Shown piece after piece: positions 40,649 through 48,714 of a stretch of DNA of 64,000 bases. The notes below the pieces were generated by a model, which was given only the letters and a program-made list of their open reading frames with translations, did not search any database and was not told the origin of the DNA. The DNA comes from Bacillota bacterium (lineage in GTDB: Bacteria > Bacillota > Clostridia > Lachnospirales > Anaerotignaceae), in assembly GCA_021768705.1 (NCBI GenBank), contig JAETUG010000008.1, positions 1-64,000 of the forward strand. Reading direction: 5' to 3'. A program made the position numbers and the translations under genes. Position 1 is the first letter of the stretch, and each line of letters opens with the position of its first letter.

Positions 40649-42894
40649 ATGATTTCACCCCCCTGGATGAAATCATGGAGATTTTGAATCCGCTGCGCAA
40701 GACCGGTATATCTGCCTACCTCCCGATCATTACGAATCATAGCGGAAACTGTTTCCCGTAATCCGACAATAACCACCAGCTGCTTCGCTCGGGTCACCGC
40801 CGTATACAATAGGTTTCTCGTCATCAGCATGGGCGGACCGCTATAAACGGGCAAAATGACCACAGGATATTCACTGCCCTGAGATTTGTGGATAGTGATA
40901 GCATAGGCGAGCTCCAGTTCTTCCAACTGGCTGAAATCATAATCCACAATTTTTCCATCATCAAAGGCTACCCGCATCTGCTCTGCATTGGTATCGATGG
41001 AAAGGATGATGCCTCCATCGCCGTTGTAAACGCCCAGTCCTTCGTCCTCCCGTTTGCCAAGGCTGTTGAACATCCGCCAGACGATGTTATAGTTATTTTT
41101 GATCTGCATAACCTTGTCCCCCTCCCGAAAGGTGGTCTGGCGGAACTGTACTTCCCGCTTATCAAAGGCAGGAGGATTCAAGGTCTGCTGTAACACCTGA
41201 TTCAGATTTTGTACGCCGAGGGTACCCTTGCGCATGGGCGTTAAGATCTGCATATCCTGCAGACCATCGCATCCCGTAAATTTCGGCAGACGTTTCGTCA
41301 CCAATTCCCGTATGGTCGCCGCCACATCCTCCGCATAAGCACGGCGCATGAAGAAGAAATCCGTCCCTTCCTCATTCAAAATGGGATCTTCTCCCTGATT
41401 GATGCGGTGCGCATTCATGATGATGGCACTTTCCTGCGCCTGTCGGAAAACATGCTGCAAACGCACCACCTTCAAACGTTCACTGCGGATCATATCTTTC
41501 AAAACATTTCCCGCCCCAACGGAAGGCAGCTGATCCACGTCCCCCACAAAAATAATACGGGAACCGCTTTCCACCGCCCGCAAAAGGGCCTGCATCAACG
41601 CAATATCTACCATAGAGCTTTCATCAATGATGATCACATCCGCTTCGATGGGGTCATCCTCATTTTTGTCAAAAGTCTGTCGGCGGTTATCCTCGCCAAT
41701 AAAGTTGATGCCTAGCAAACGATGGATGGTCTGGGCTTCCATACCGGTTGCTTCCGTCATCCGCTTTGCCGCACGGCCTGTGGGCGCCGCCAACACTACA
41801 TCCAGTTCCTCTCGTTTCAAAATACGCAGGATCGTATTGATGGTAGTGGTTTTCCCCGTACCGGGTCCGCCGGTGATGATGAGGACGCCGCTGCTCATGG
41901 CTTCCAGCACAGCAAGCCGCTGTTCCTCCGCCAAAATGACACCCGTTTCCTTTTCCACCCGGGCGATCTCTTTTGCAATATATTCCATATCCGCAGGCTC
42001 ATAATCGGCAGCCAGCTCCAACAGCCGCTTCGCCACGGACATTTCCGCATAAAAATAATAATTCAGATAAACGCAGTCCTCCCCGTCCAGCTTTTCCTGC
42101 CAAATCTGGCTGTCCACCTGCAATTCCCGAATGGCATTTTCGATGGCAAGGGGGTGGAGATTCAAAAGCTCCACAGATTGGTCGATCAGCTTTTGTTTGG
42201 GCAAATAGCAATCCCCGTTGGCTGCAGCATTATTTAAGATGTATTTCACCGCCGCCCTCACACGGTTGGGGTCATCGGCGGCAATGCCTGCGCTGGCAGC
42301 CATTTTGTCCGCCATTTTAAAGCCGATGCCCACCACATCATCCGCCAGGCGATAGGGATTATTTTTCACGATATCAAAGGTGCGAGATTTATACTTTTTA
42401 TAAATACGCATGGCATAGGCAGGAGAAATATCGAAGCCCTGCAGGAACATCATGGCTCTGCGCAGTTCATGCTGTTCGCAGAAGGCTGCGGAAATCTTCT
42501 GGGCTTTGTCATAGCTGATGCCCTTGATTTCCGTTAACATATCGGGCTTTTCTTCGATCACATAAAAGGCCGCTTCGCCGAACCGCTCCACAATGCGCTT
42601 GGCAGTCTTAGCCCCGATGCCCTTGATAAGACCGGAGGAAAGATATTTTTCCATTCCTGCGGTGGTGGTAGGCATGGATTTTTCGTAATACTGCACCTGC
42701 ACCTGCCTGCCGTAAAGGGGATGCATCGTCCAGTTGCCGTGGATCTCCAAGGTTTCGCCGCTGTGGATCTGGGGCACAACGCCGACACAGGTCACCTCAT
42801 CATCCTCTGTTGTCAAAGAAAACACCGTATAGCCATTGTCCTTGTTCTGATAAATGATATCCTCCACTTCTCCAACGATTTTCAAATCTTCCAT
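40645..42894 (-). CDS. recD2: RecD2 5'-3' DNA helicase
   Basis: A 749-residue SF1B helicase. The start at 42894 (MEDLKIVGEV) follows AGGGAGGTG; a longer frame is not needed. N-terminal OB-like region (1-95), tandem HhH motifs including LIKGIGAKTAKRIVERFG, then the motor: GGPGTGKTTTINTIL (Walker A), IIDESSMVDIALMQALL (Walker B), VGDVDQLPSVGAGNVL, and AITIHKSQGSEYPVVILPV (motif V/VI) with the UvrD-like tail. RecD2 works without RecBC in Firmicutes, in repair and fork maintenance. Confidence 0.95.
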   Translation of the reverse strand: MEDLKIVGEVEDIIYQNKDNGYTVFSLTTEDDEVTCVGVVPQIHSGETLEIHGNWTMHPLYGRQVQVQYYEKSMPTTTAGMEKYLSSGLIKGIGAKTAKRIVERFGEAAFYVIEEKPDMLTEIKGISYDKAQKISAAFCEQHELRRAMMFLQGFDISPAYAMRIYKKYKSRTFDIVKNNPYRLADDVVGIGFKMADKMAASAGIAADDPNRVRAAVKYILNNAAANGDCYLPKQKLIDQSVELLNLHPLAIENAIRELQVDSQIWQEKLDGEDCVYLNYYFYAEMSVAKRLLELAADYEPADMEYIAKEIARVEKETGVILAEEQRLAVLEAMSSGVLIITGGPGTGKTTTINTILRILKREELDVVLAAPTGRAAKRMTEATGMEAQTIHRLLGINFIGEDNRRQTFDKNEDDPIEADVIIIDESSMVDIALMQALLRAVESGSRIIFVGDVDQLPSVGAGNVLKDMIRSERLKVVRLQHVFRQAQESAIIMNAHRINQGEDPILNEEGTDFFFMRRAYAEDVAATIRELVTKRLPKFTGCDGLQDMQILTPMRKGTLGVQNLNQVLQQTLNPPAFDKREVQFRQTTFREGDKVMQIKNNYNIVWRMFNSLGKREDEGLGVYNGDGGIILSIDTNAEQMRVAFDDGKIVDYDFSQLEELELAYAITIHKSQGSEYPVVILPVYSGPPMLMTRNLLYTAVTRAKQLVVIVGLRETVSAMIRNDREVGRYTGLAQRIQNLHDFIQGGEII

Positions 42895-42931
42895 GTCTTC
42901 ACCTCCCTCTGCAGTCTTTTCTTTTCTCTTT

Positions 42932-42971
42932 AGTATAGCATAGGAAATAAAAAAAGGGAACAACCGTTCCC
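42932..42971 (-). promoter_or_regulatory. recD2 promoter overlapping the upstream terminator
   Basis: Minus strand TTCCCT, 17-bp spacer, TATACT with a TG extension. The -35 lies in the right arm and tail of GGGAAC/GTTCCC (42956-42971), which with its seven T terminates the XRE-zinc ribbon gene. Confidence 0.6.
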
Positions 42972-43010
42972 AATTTTTACAATAAAATGATATTCTGATT
43001 TCCGATATAT

Positions 43011-43448
43011 TTACTTCCACCGTTCCAGCTGGGGCAGCAGATTCTGCATGAATGCCCTTGCGGCACCTTCATCCTCCCATCCCATGTGAGGAACACATTC
43101 CTCCACCATCTCTTCCATGGTGCATACATGGACAAACTCCCCATCGGCATAGCACCATTTACAGTATTTCTCATTAAAAGAGCCATCGGTCTCCTTACTG
43201 ATGAGACTGTCATCCGCCAGGGGCATACCGCAGCTTTGGCAAATCAAAGTTTGGGGTTCCCCTAAAAGGGTATTGATGGAAATGTTAAATTCCTTGGAGA
43301 GCAGTTTTAATGTCTCCGTATTGGGTATGGTCTCACCGCATTCCCAGCGGGATACTGCTTGTCTTGTTACCATACACTTTTCCGCCATCTCCTGCTGGGA
43401 AAGGCTGTTCTTTTTTCTAAGCTCCAATAAAATTTCCTTTGTTTCCAT
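43011..43448 (-). CDS. XRE-family regulator with C-terminal zinc ribbon
   Basis: A 145-residue protein starting METKEILLEL at 43448 with GGAGG upstream. Residues 4-60 are a Cro/C1 helix-turn-helix (SLSQQEMAEKCMVTRQAVSRWECG). Residues 67-145 are a putative zinc-ribbon domain: QSCGMPLADD with the CxxC pair and KYCKWCYADGEF with the second, followed by MVEECVPHM. The combination is common in Firmicutes and of unknown target. It lies upstream of recD2 with a terminator between, so it is a separate unit. Confidence 0.88.
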   Translation of the reverse strand: METKEILLELRKKNSLSQQEMAEKCMVTRQAVSRWECGETIPNTETLKLLSKEFNISINTLLGEPQTLICQSCGMPLADDSLISKETDGSFNEKYCKWCYADGEFVHVCTMEEMVEECVPHMGWEDEGAARAFMQNLLPQLERWK

Positions 43449-43503
43449 ATCATCGCCTCCTGTCTCCAGTATAAAGCAGACTATGGATTTCGACAAGCAA
43501 CTG

Positions 43504-44751
43504 TCAGTTTCCTTTGGGCGGTTTCAGTTCTTTTTTCCGTTTGAAAACTGCCAAAAATACTGTTCCTATTACAAACACGCCGCCGCCCTTCAGGCTGCTT
43601 GCGTCAAAGGTAGGCTCACCGCCATCCAACTGGTTCTGTATGCTTTCCGCCATGTTCACGGCATAGTAGACCAGCGAATAGTCATCATCAGGGTCAATGG
43701 AGCAGGCCTGCTCAAATTCCTCATAGGTATAAAAAGCCGTAGCGTCCTGTTCTACATAGGGAGCGATCAGGTCATGGGTTTTCTGCACCATCGATGCCAT
43801 ATATTCCTCTGTGAAATAGGTATTGGCGATCTCCTCCAAATACCTCTCATAGAGAGACAGGTATACCTCATTTTCCAGAAGGGTTGTGACCAAAGGCTTT
43901 TCCGTGCTATTGCCAAAGGGACTGCCTTCCATACCTTCCGGCGATGGAAAGGATCGTTCTTCCTGACCGTTTCTGTCGGGTTCCTGCGTCTCCATCAGTT
44001 TTTCTCTTTCTGCTATCGGCTCTTTATTTTCCTCCGCAGGCTCTTTTTCTGCCGAGCCGAGCCCTCTGCCGCCCATGTTATTATCAGTCGGCTCATAGAT
44101 ATCCACTTCCCCGCCGCCAAAGCCGCCGAAGGCTAAATTGAAATCCCATGGCAATATGGAAAATACACCGTTTTCTTCATATAAATAATAGTTATGGGTC
44201 GTAGTGCCCAAATAGCTGTCGAAATTTGCCAACGCTACATTCACTGCCAGATATCGCAGTGCCTCGTCCACATCCAGCACTTCCTCCAGTCCTTCTCCGC
44301 TTTCCAAAGCCCGCATCAATGCAAGGATTTCACTGCCGTCAGAGGTTTCCAAATTGGTTTTCAGGTTCAGCCCCGTGTATGCAGAGATATCATCTCCACG
44401 GTAGAAATCCAGCTTAAAGCTGTAACGATCGGAATCGGAATTTGCCACAGAGGTCAGACTGGTATTGCCCTTGGTACGGATCGCAACATTACCTATGGTT
44501 TTTCCATTGATGGTCACATCTGCCCGATGATATGCTTCCTCCAACGGATTTTCCAACATATCTTCCCAATCGGCTTCGTCTATCTCAATATTGATCTCAT
44601 TTACTACATCCTCCTGAAAGATATGCTCTGCATAGGTATGCGGACTATCCGCAGGCTCTGCACTTCCTACGATAACATACGCCGCCACCAGAAAAGCCAA
44701 TACAACAATCCCTGAAAGGCATATCATTTTATATTCTTTCAGTTTTTCCAA
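43504..44751 (-). CDS. CotH-type kinase-like protein with an apparent internal deletion
   Basis: A 415-residue frame starting at TTG (44751) with GGAGG upstream. It has an N-terminal membrane anchor (residues 9-29) and the CotH beginning: VNEINIEIDEADWEDML, VAIRTKGNTSL and RYSFKLDF. Directly after the first segment (TGLNL) the sequence jumps to the region that is normally much later (ILALMRALESGEGLEEVLDVD), so about 120-150 residues of the kinase core seem to be missing. The catalytic-loop NFDSY and metal-site LPWDFNLAFGG remain. A Glu/Pro-rich linker and a C-terminal anchor (VFVIGTVFLAVF) end it. CotH proteins are atypical surface protein kinases; this copy is probably inactive. Confidence 0.75.
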   Translation of the reverse strand: MEKLKEYKMICLSGIVVLAFLVAAYVIVGSAEPADSPHTYAEHIFQEDVVNEINIEIDEADWEDMLENPLEEAYHRADVTINGKTIGNVAIRTKGNTSLTSVANSDSDRYSFKLDFYRGDDISAYTGLNLKTNLETSDGSEILALMRALESGEGLEEVLDVDEALRYLAVNVALANFDSYLGTTTHNYYLYEENGVFSILPWDFNLAFGGFGGGEVDIYEPTDNNMGGRGLGSAEKEPAEENKEPIAEREKLMETQEPDRNGQEERSFPSPEGMEGSPFGNSTEKPLVTTLLENEVYLSLYERYLEEIANTYFTEEYMASMVQKTHDLIAPYVEQDATAFYTYEEFEQACSIDPDDDYSLVYYAVNMAESIQNQLDGGEPTFDASSLKGGGVFVIGTVFLAVFKRKKELKPPKGN

Positions 44752-44768
44752 AGGAGTTCCTCCTTCCC

Positions 44769-45386
44769 TTATGCAGCAAAATTGCCATCATAGCTTACCA
44801 TAACCGCAGATTCTACCCCTTCGATCTTACTGATAACATTCACAAAATTACTGTCACTATCATTGGGACGAATCTCATAGATCAGTTCTGTATCTGCACC
44901 ACCATTCACCGTTTTGGATCTCAGCTGCATTTTCTTTACTTCTTTCCGCAGAAAGCCTTCAATCCTGCTTTCCGCATCCCCATCTATCAGGCGAATGATA
45001 ATCAGATAAGGGTTATCCTTCTGCTGTTTATTGGCAAAGATCAACAGGAATATCCCCAACACCGGACATCCCAAAAGTGCCAAGGGCAGCAGGCTGGCGC
45101 CGCAAAGGATTCCCTCTGCAATCGCCCAGAAAAGAAACACTAAATCCATAGGGTCCTTTACCGCTGTACGGAAACGAACAATGGACAATGCGCCCACCAT
45201 ACCCAGAGACAATACCACATTGCTCGTAACACCACTGATCACCAATGTTGTCACCAAAAGGATCGCCACCAAAGAAACATTGAAGCTGCGGCTGTAAAGC
45301 ACTCCGCTATAGGTTTTCTGATATACATAGAAAATAAACAGACCGATAACGAAGGCTGCCCCCAGGGAAAGGGCGGTATCCAACAA
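44769..45386 (-). CDS. DUF4956 membrane protein with a lost or altered start
   Basis: A 205-residue frame from TTG 45386 with DUF4956 features: an N-terminal pair of hydrophobic helices, VVLSLGMVGALSIVRFRTAVKDPMDLVFLFW, then two more helices and a cytosolic ferredoxin-like domain (LIIIRLIDGD to the end). The usual N-terminal 15-20 residues and start codon are absent; in-frame codons upstream (ILEGFNSFSL) still look like family sequence but run into a stop, and no ribosome binding site fits. It follows a truncated VTC gene. It may be translated poorly or be a pseudogene. Confidence 0.65.
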   Translation of the reverse strand: MLDTALSLGAAFVIGLFIFYVYQKTYSGVLYSRSFNVSLVAILLVTTLVISGVTSNVVLSLGMVGALSIVRFRTAVKDPMDLVFLFWAIAEGILCGASLLPLALLGCPVLGIFLLIFANKQQKDNPYLIIIRLIDGDAESRIEGFLRKEVKKMQLRSKTVNGGADTELIYEIRPNDSDSNFVNVISKIEGVESAVMVSYDGNFAA

Positions 45387-45406
45387 AGAAAAACTGTTGA
45401 AGCCCT

Positions 45407-45790
45407 CTAAAATTCCCGCACCAGCGGTCGCTCATCCTCCGCCATCCAATCCCACTGTTTCTGCATGATTTTTTCTACTTCCCATGATTTCAAGCGACAT
45501 TGATATTTGTGCCCCACCGAATTACGTTTGCTTTTCTTTTCCAGGCGGATGAAATCCCCATCAAAATCATAATACCGTATCCGAAATTTATCCCGTACCG
45601 CCACACCGGACAGCTTTTCCTTCAAAACCTTATCATACAGATTGTCAAAATATAAAGAACGGATCAAATATTCCTTTCCGCCCTCCGTATGTCTATCTCT
45701 CTGCATGAAGGAAGCCAGTCTTTTTGCCGTCAGGATGCTTTCTCCTTTTGTCAAGGTGTATTTTAATTCTTGTCTCCATTTTTCCTCCAT
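45407..45790 (-). pseudogene. Truncated VTC-domain polyphosphate polymerase gene
   Basis: The 127-residue product has only the N-terminal half of a VTC domain: WRQELKYTLTKGESILTAKRL, YLIRSLYFDNLYDKVLKEKL, and KFRIRYYDFDGDFIRLEKKSK with basic tunnel residues. It stops at LVREF, where family members continue for about another 100 residues. VTC proteins synthesise polyphosphate inside a tunnel formed by both halves, so this copy is unlikely to work. The ATG has TTGGAGGTGG. The order VTC-DUF4956-CotH is a known conserved trio, here damaged. Confidence 0.75.
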
Positions 45791-45895
45791 CTTTTTCCAC
45801 CTCCAATTCTTTTCCTAGTATAAGCAAAGCGAATTAGGCAGTCTTTAGGGATTTGTTAAAAAGAAATAATAGAAATGTTAAAAAGATTTTAGGCA

Positions 45896-45930
45896 TAAAA
45901 AAAACAGCAAGACCAAAAAAGTCTTGCTGT
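45896..45930 (-). terminator. Terminator after the flavodoxin-ferredoxin gene
   Basis: ACAGCAAGAC/GTCTTGCTGT, perfect 10-bp stem with 7-base loop and a minus-strand T-run of eight. Confidence 0.85.
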
Positions 45931-45939
45931 CGCTTTTCC

Positions 45940-46761
45940 TTATACAAAATATTCCGGCTCCGCTCTTCTTGCGTAGAGCTCTTCCAGTTCTTCCTTATGA
46001 TAGATATAACCGGGGTCATCATAATATCTTGCTCCCGTAGGGCATTTCTTCACGCAGGCACAGCATTTGATGCAGATGCCCACATATTCTTTTACATTTT
46101 CTCTGCTGATAGAACCCATGGGACAAACCTCTGCGCAAAGACCACAGCCGCAGCAATCGTCGCTCACCTTGGGTTTTACCTTGCGGATATCAATATGCTC
46201 GCCGTTCCGATCTTGGGGTTTAAAATACGGGCGGATAGGGTCACAGCCCTTCACATAAGCAGGTTCGGTATATTCCCAGCCGCTTGTAAGCTTTTCTGCA
46301 ATTTTTTCGCCAAATTCCTTTACGATCGCCATATCCTTTTCATCCGGTCTGCCTGCCGCCAAAGTTTTGGAGAAGGAATGTTCGCTGACGAAAGCACCTC
46401 CGGCTACCGTTCGGAATCCATCTTCCTCCAGGATATTCCGCAGTTCGATAAGAGCATCATCGAAGTTACGGTTGCCAAAAGAAACCATAGGCACTGCCAG
46501 GGCACCATTGCCCTTCACCTTCCCTGTCAGATAGGGCAGCAATACATTGGGCACACGGCCTGCGATGACAGGTGTGCCGCAAACCACGATATCTCCTTCG
46601 CCAAACACAGCATCCGTTTCTCTTACACCGGGCAGGGTAAAATCATAGACTTCCACAGGCAAACCCAGCTTTGCCGCCAAGGCTTCCGCTGTCCCCCTTA
46701 CGACTTTTTCTGTTCCCCCCGTGGGGCTGAAATACATGGCCCAGATTTTCTTCAACTCCAT
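45940..46761 (-). CDS. EFR1-type flavodoxin-ferredoxin fusion protein
   Basis: A 273-residue redox protein beginning MELKKIWAMYFSPTGGTEKV at 46761 after AAAGGAGGAGAAAG. Residues 1-170 are a flavodoxin-like domain (FSPTGGTEK is the FMN phosphate loop). Residues 205-262 hold two [4Fe-4S] ferredoxin motifs: CCGCGLCAEVCPMG and CIKCCACVKKCPTG. EFR1 proteins pass electrons in anaerobes; partner enzymes are unknown. No neighbour gives a clue. It is monocistronic. Confidence 0.88.
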   Translation of the reverse strand: MELKKIWAMYFSPTGGTEKVVRGTAEALAAKLGLPVEVYDFTLPGVRETDAVFGEGDIVVCGTPVIAGRVPNVLLPYLTGKVKGNGALAVPMVSFGNRNFDDALIELRNILEEDGFRTVAGGAFVSEHSFSKTLAAGRPDEKDMAIVKEFGEKIAEKLTSGWEYTEPAYVKGCDPIRPYFKPQDRNGEHIDIRKVKPKVSDDCCGCGLCAEVCPMGSISRENVKEYVGICIKCCACVKKCPTGARYYDDPGYIYHKEELEELYARRAEPEYFV

Positions 46762-46891
46762 AACTTTCTCCTCCTTTTCTCTGATAGAAAATAAGCTTTT
46801 TTTCATCATACCCTATCTGCCGCTTTTTTTCAACCTGTCAAAGAAAGGCTTCTGACGATTGGACGGATGCCTTGTGAATTTGCCTTATGCG

Positions 46892-46920
46892 TTGATGGAA
46901 ACAGAAAAACATGATACAGT
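46892..46920 (+). promoter_or_regulatory. Possible promoter of the XRE membrane protein gene
   Basis: TTGATG, 17-bp spacer, TACAGT; modest match. Confidence 0.35.
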
Positions 46921-46990
46921 GAATAGAACGATAATGCTCAATTTGTTGCAGTAATAGCAAATGTTACTTTGCGTTGCTTGCGGCAACGGT

Positions 46991-47021
46991 TGTTTTGATA
47001 TTTAATGGTCGTATCAAAACA
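46991..47021. promoter_or_regulatory. 10-bp dyad just before the XRE membrane protein gene
   Basis: TGTTTTGATA and TATCAAAACA form a perfect inverted repeat around 11 bases, ending two bases before the AAGGAGG site. It could be an autoregulatory operator. Confidence 0.5.
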
Positions 47022-47036
47022 AAGGAGGCACAGGTT

Positions 47037-47552
47037 ATGTTGAATGAAAATATTAAGCATTTACGAAAAACAAAAGGATTATCCCAAGAAGAATTGGCTT
47101 TAAAGCTGAACGTAGTAAGGCAAACGATATCTAAATGGGAACAAGGGCTATCGGTTCCTGACTCAAGTATGCTGATTTCGTTAGCGGACGAACTGGATAC
47201 TTCTGTAAGTATATTGCTTGGAGAAACTATACAAGAACCTTGTTTAAATGAATTGGATTTAAAGAGTATTTCTGAAAAGCTTGAGACGATCAATCTCCAA
47301 TTTGCCAAAAAAAGTGAGATGAGGATTCGGACGATTCGTTACCTGCTGATTTCACTGTGTGCGATTATAATAATCGTATCGATTGCCTTTGTATCCATGC
47401 ACAGTGCATATTTGAATTGGGATTTCAATGACCCTGAATTAGCTGTTGCAGGTACGATGCTGCATGGGTTCGAATTTTTATTCGTAAGAGTTGCACCATT
47501 CCTCTTTATTTGTGCTATCGTCGGGATCATATATACATATAGAAAAAGATAA
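47037..47552 (+). CDS. XRE-family regulator with C-terminal membrane helices
   Basis: A 171-residue protein starting MLNENIKHLR at 47037 with AAGGAGG. Residues 4-58 are a Cro/C1 helix-turn-helix (LSQEELALKLNVVRQTISKW). Two hydrophobic segments follow near 104-124 and 145-165, ending in a basic YTYRKR, so the regulator is membrane anchored. Its codons are more A+T-rich than those of neighbours, which suggests recent acquisition. No partner gene is next to it. Confidence 0.85.
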   Translation: MLNENIKHLRKTKGLSQEELALKLNVVRQTISKWEQGLSVPDSSMLISLADELDTSVSILLGETIQEPCLNELDLKSISEKLETINLQFAKKSEMRIRTIRYLLISLCAIIIIVSIAFVSMHSAYLNWDFNDPELAVAGTMLHGFEFLFVRVAPFLFICAIVGIIYTYRKR

Positions 47553-47621
47553 CTTTCAAATTGATCGAGCAGTTGCTATCCTACATTGATCCAAAATGCA
47601 AAAAGCAGAACGACTGCATAG

Positions 47622-47652
47622 AAAAGGACGCCCGGCAATGTCGAGCGTCCTG
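47622..47652 (-). terminator. Terminator after the prsA-like gene
   Basis: AGGACGC/GCGTCCT pairs across 13 bases, followed on the minus strand by TTTTC. Confidence 0.6.
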
Positions 47653-47658
47653 CGTTCT

Positions 47659-48636
47659 TTAATGAAATTTTTCCAATGTATCCCAAACAGCTTCCATCTT
47701 TTCTACCTTCTGCGCCTTCACCATTTCATCGATGCGGGCTTCTGTATATTCTGTCTGTATCTTATCCTGATAGCCTGTTTCCGCCATCTGTTTGACTTCC
47801 TCTTCTGTAGGCACTGTTTTTTCCAGAGCTTTCAGAATGAAATATCTGCCTTCTTCCACCTGAATGGGGCCTACGATCTCGCCCACCTCCAAAGGCTCTG
47901 CCAAGCCAAAGTTTGCCAGCATATAGCTCTGATACATCGTTGTCTCGCCGTTTTCTTCACCGTTCTGCGTCGCAGGGTCTACATCATATTCGCTGAAAAG
48001 AGCAGCGAAATCCTCTCCTGCTTTGGCACGTTCTGCCGCTTCTTCCGCTTTTTCCTCATTGTCCAGAAGAATCGTTGCCAGCTTCAAAGTGGTGTAATCC
48101 TCTCTGATCTGGTCTTTCTGCTCTTCATAATACGCCGCCATATCAGCTTCGTCTACCGCACATTCCGCCGAGATGGATTCATACACCAAAGAATAGAGAT
48201 AGGAGGCTTCCATCAAGGGAATCAGTTTTTCTGTATCCATGCCCATTTTTGCCAAATCAGCCTCGTCCACCGTGGAAATGAACTGCTCCGCCGCAGCCTT
48301 GGCTTCTTTCTTCTGTTCGTCTGTCAGGGCAATGCCATTGGCTACTGCGTATTCCTCCGCAGCTTTCACGCTTTGCAGGGTGCTGATGGTGCGTTCTTCC
48401 ACCAGTTCATCAGCTGTCTGTCCATCAAAATCCATATTCCATACATCTTCCCCCGCTGCCGCAATAAAGCTCTGGGTAGTGGTATAGAGATACACCATAT
48501 ATTCAGACTTCATGATTTCCTGTCCGTCGATCTTCAAAACTGCTTCATCTGTAAATTCCACTGTGCTGCTGCAGGCTGTCAGGCTAAGGGCTGCAAACAG
48601 CAGCAGGTAAAGCAGACTTCTTATCTTCTTTTTCAT
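47659..48636 (-). CDS. PrsA/SurA-like foldase lipoprotein
   Basis: A 325-residue lipoprotein: signal peptide MKKKIRSLLYLLLFAALSL with lipobox LTACS, an N-terminal SurA-like helical domain (VLKIDGQEIMKSEYMVYLY), and a parvulin-like region near 190-285 (LKLATILLDNEEKAEEAA, VGEIVGPIQVEEGRYFILKAL). It probably folds secreted proteins at the outer face of the membrane. The parvulin region lacks some canonical active-site residues, so peptidyl-prolyl isomerase activity is uncertain. It follows mfd, the usual place of a PrsA-like gene in Firmicutes. Confidence 0.85.
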   Translation of the reverse strand: MKKKIRSLLYLLLFAALSLTACSSTVEFTDEAVLKIDGQEIMKSEYMVYLYTTTQSFIAAAGEDVWNMDFDGQTADELVEERTISTLQSVKAAEEYAVANGIALTDEQKKEAKAAAEQFISTVDEADLAKMGMDTEKLIPLMEASYLYSLVYESISAECAVDEADMAAYYEEQKDQIREDYTTLKLATILLDNEEKAEEAAERAKAGEDFAALFSEYDVDPATQNGEENGETTMYQSYMLANFGLAEPLEVGEIVGPIQVEEGRYFILKALEKTVPTEEEVKQMAETGYQDKIQTEYTEARIDEMVKAQKVEKMEAVWDTLEKFH

Positions 48637-48714
48637 CTATCAGACCTTCTTTCCATCATTTTTATCACCCTAATAGGGGTATCTTTGATTATATCATACT
48701 TTAGAAACCTCTGA

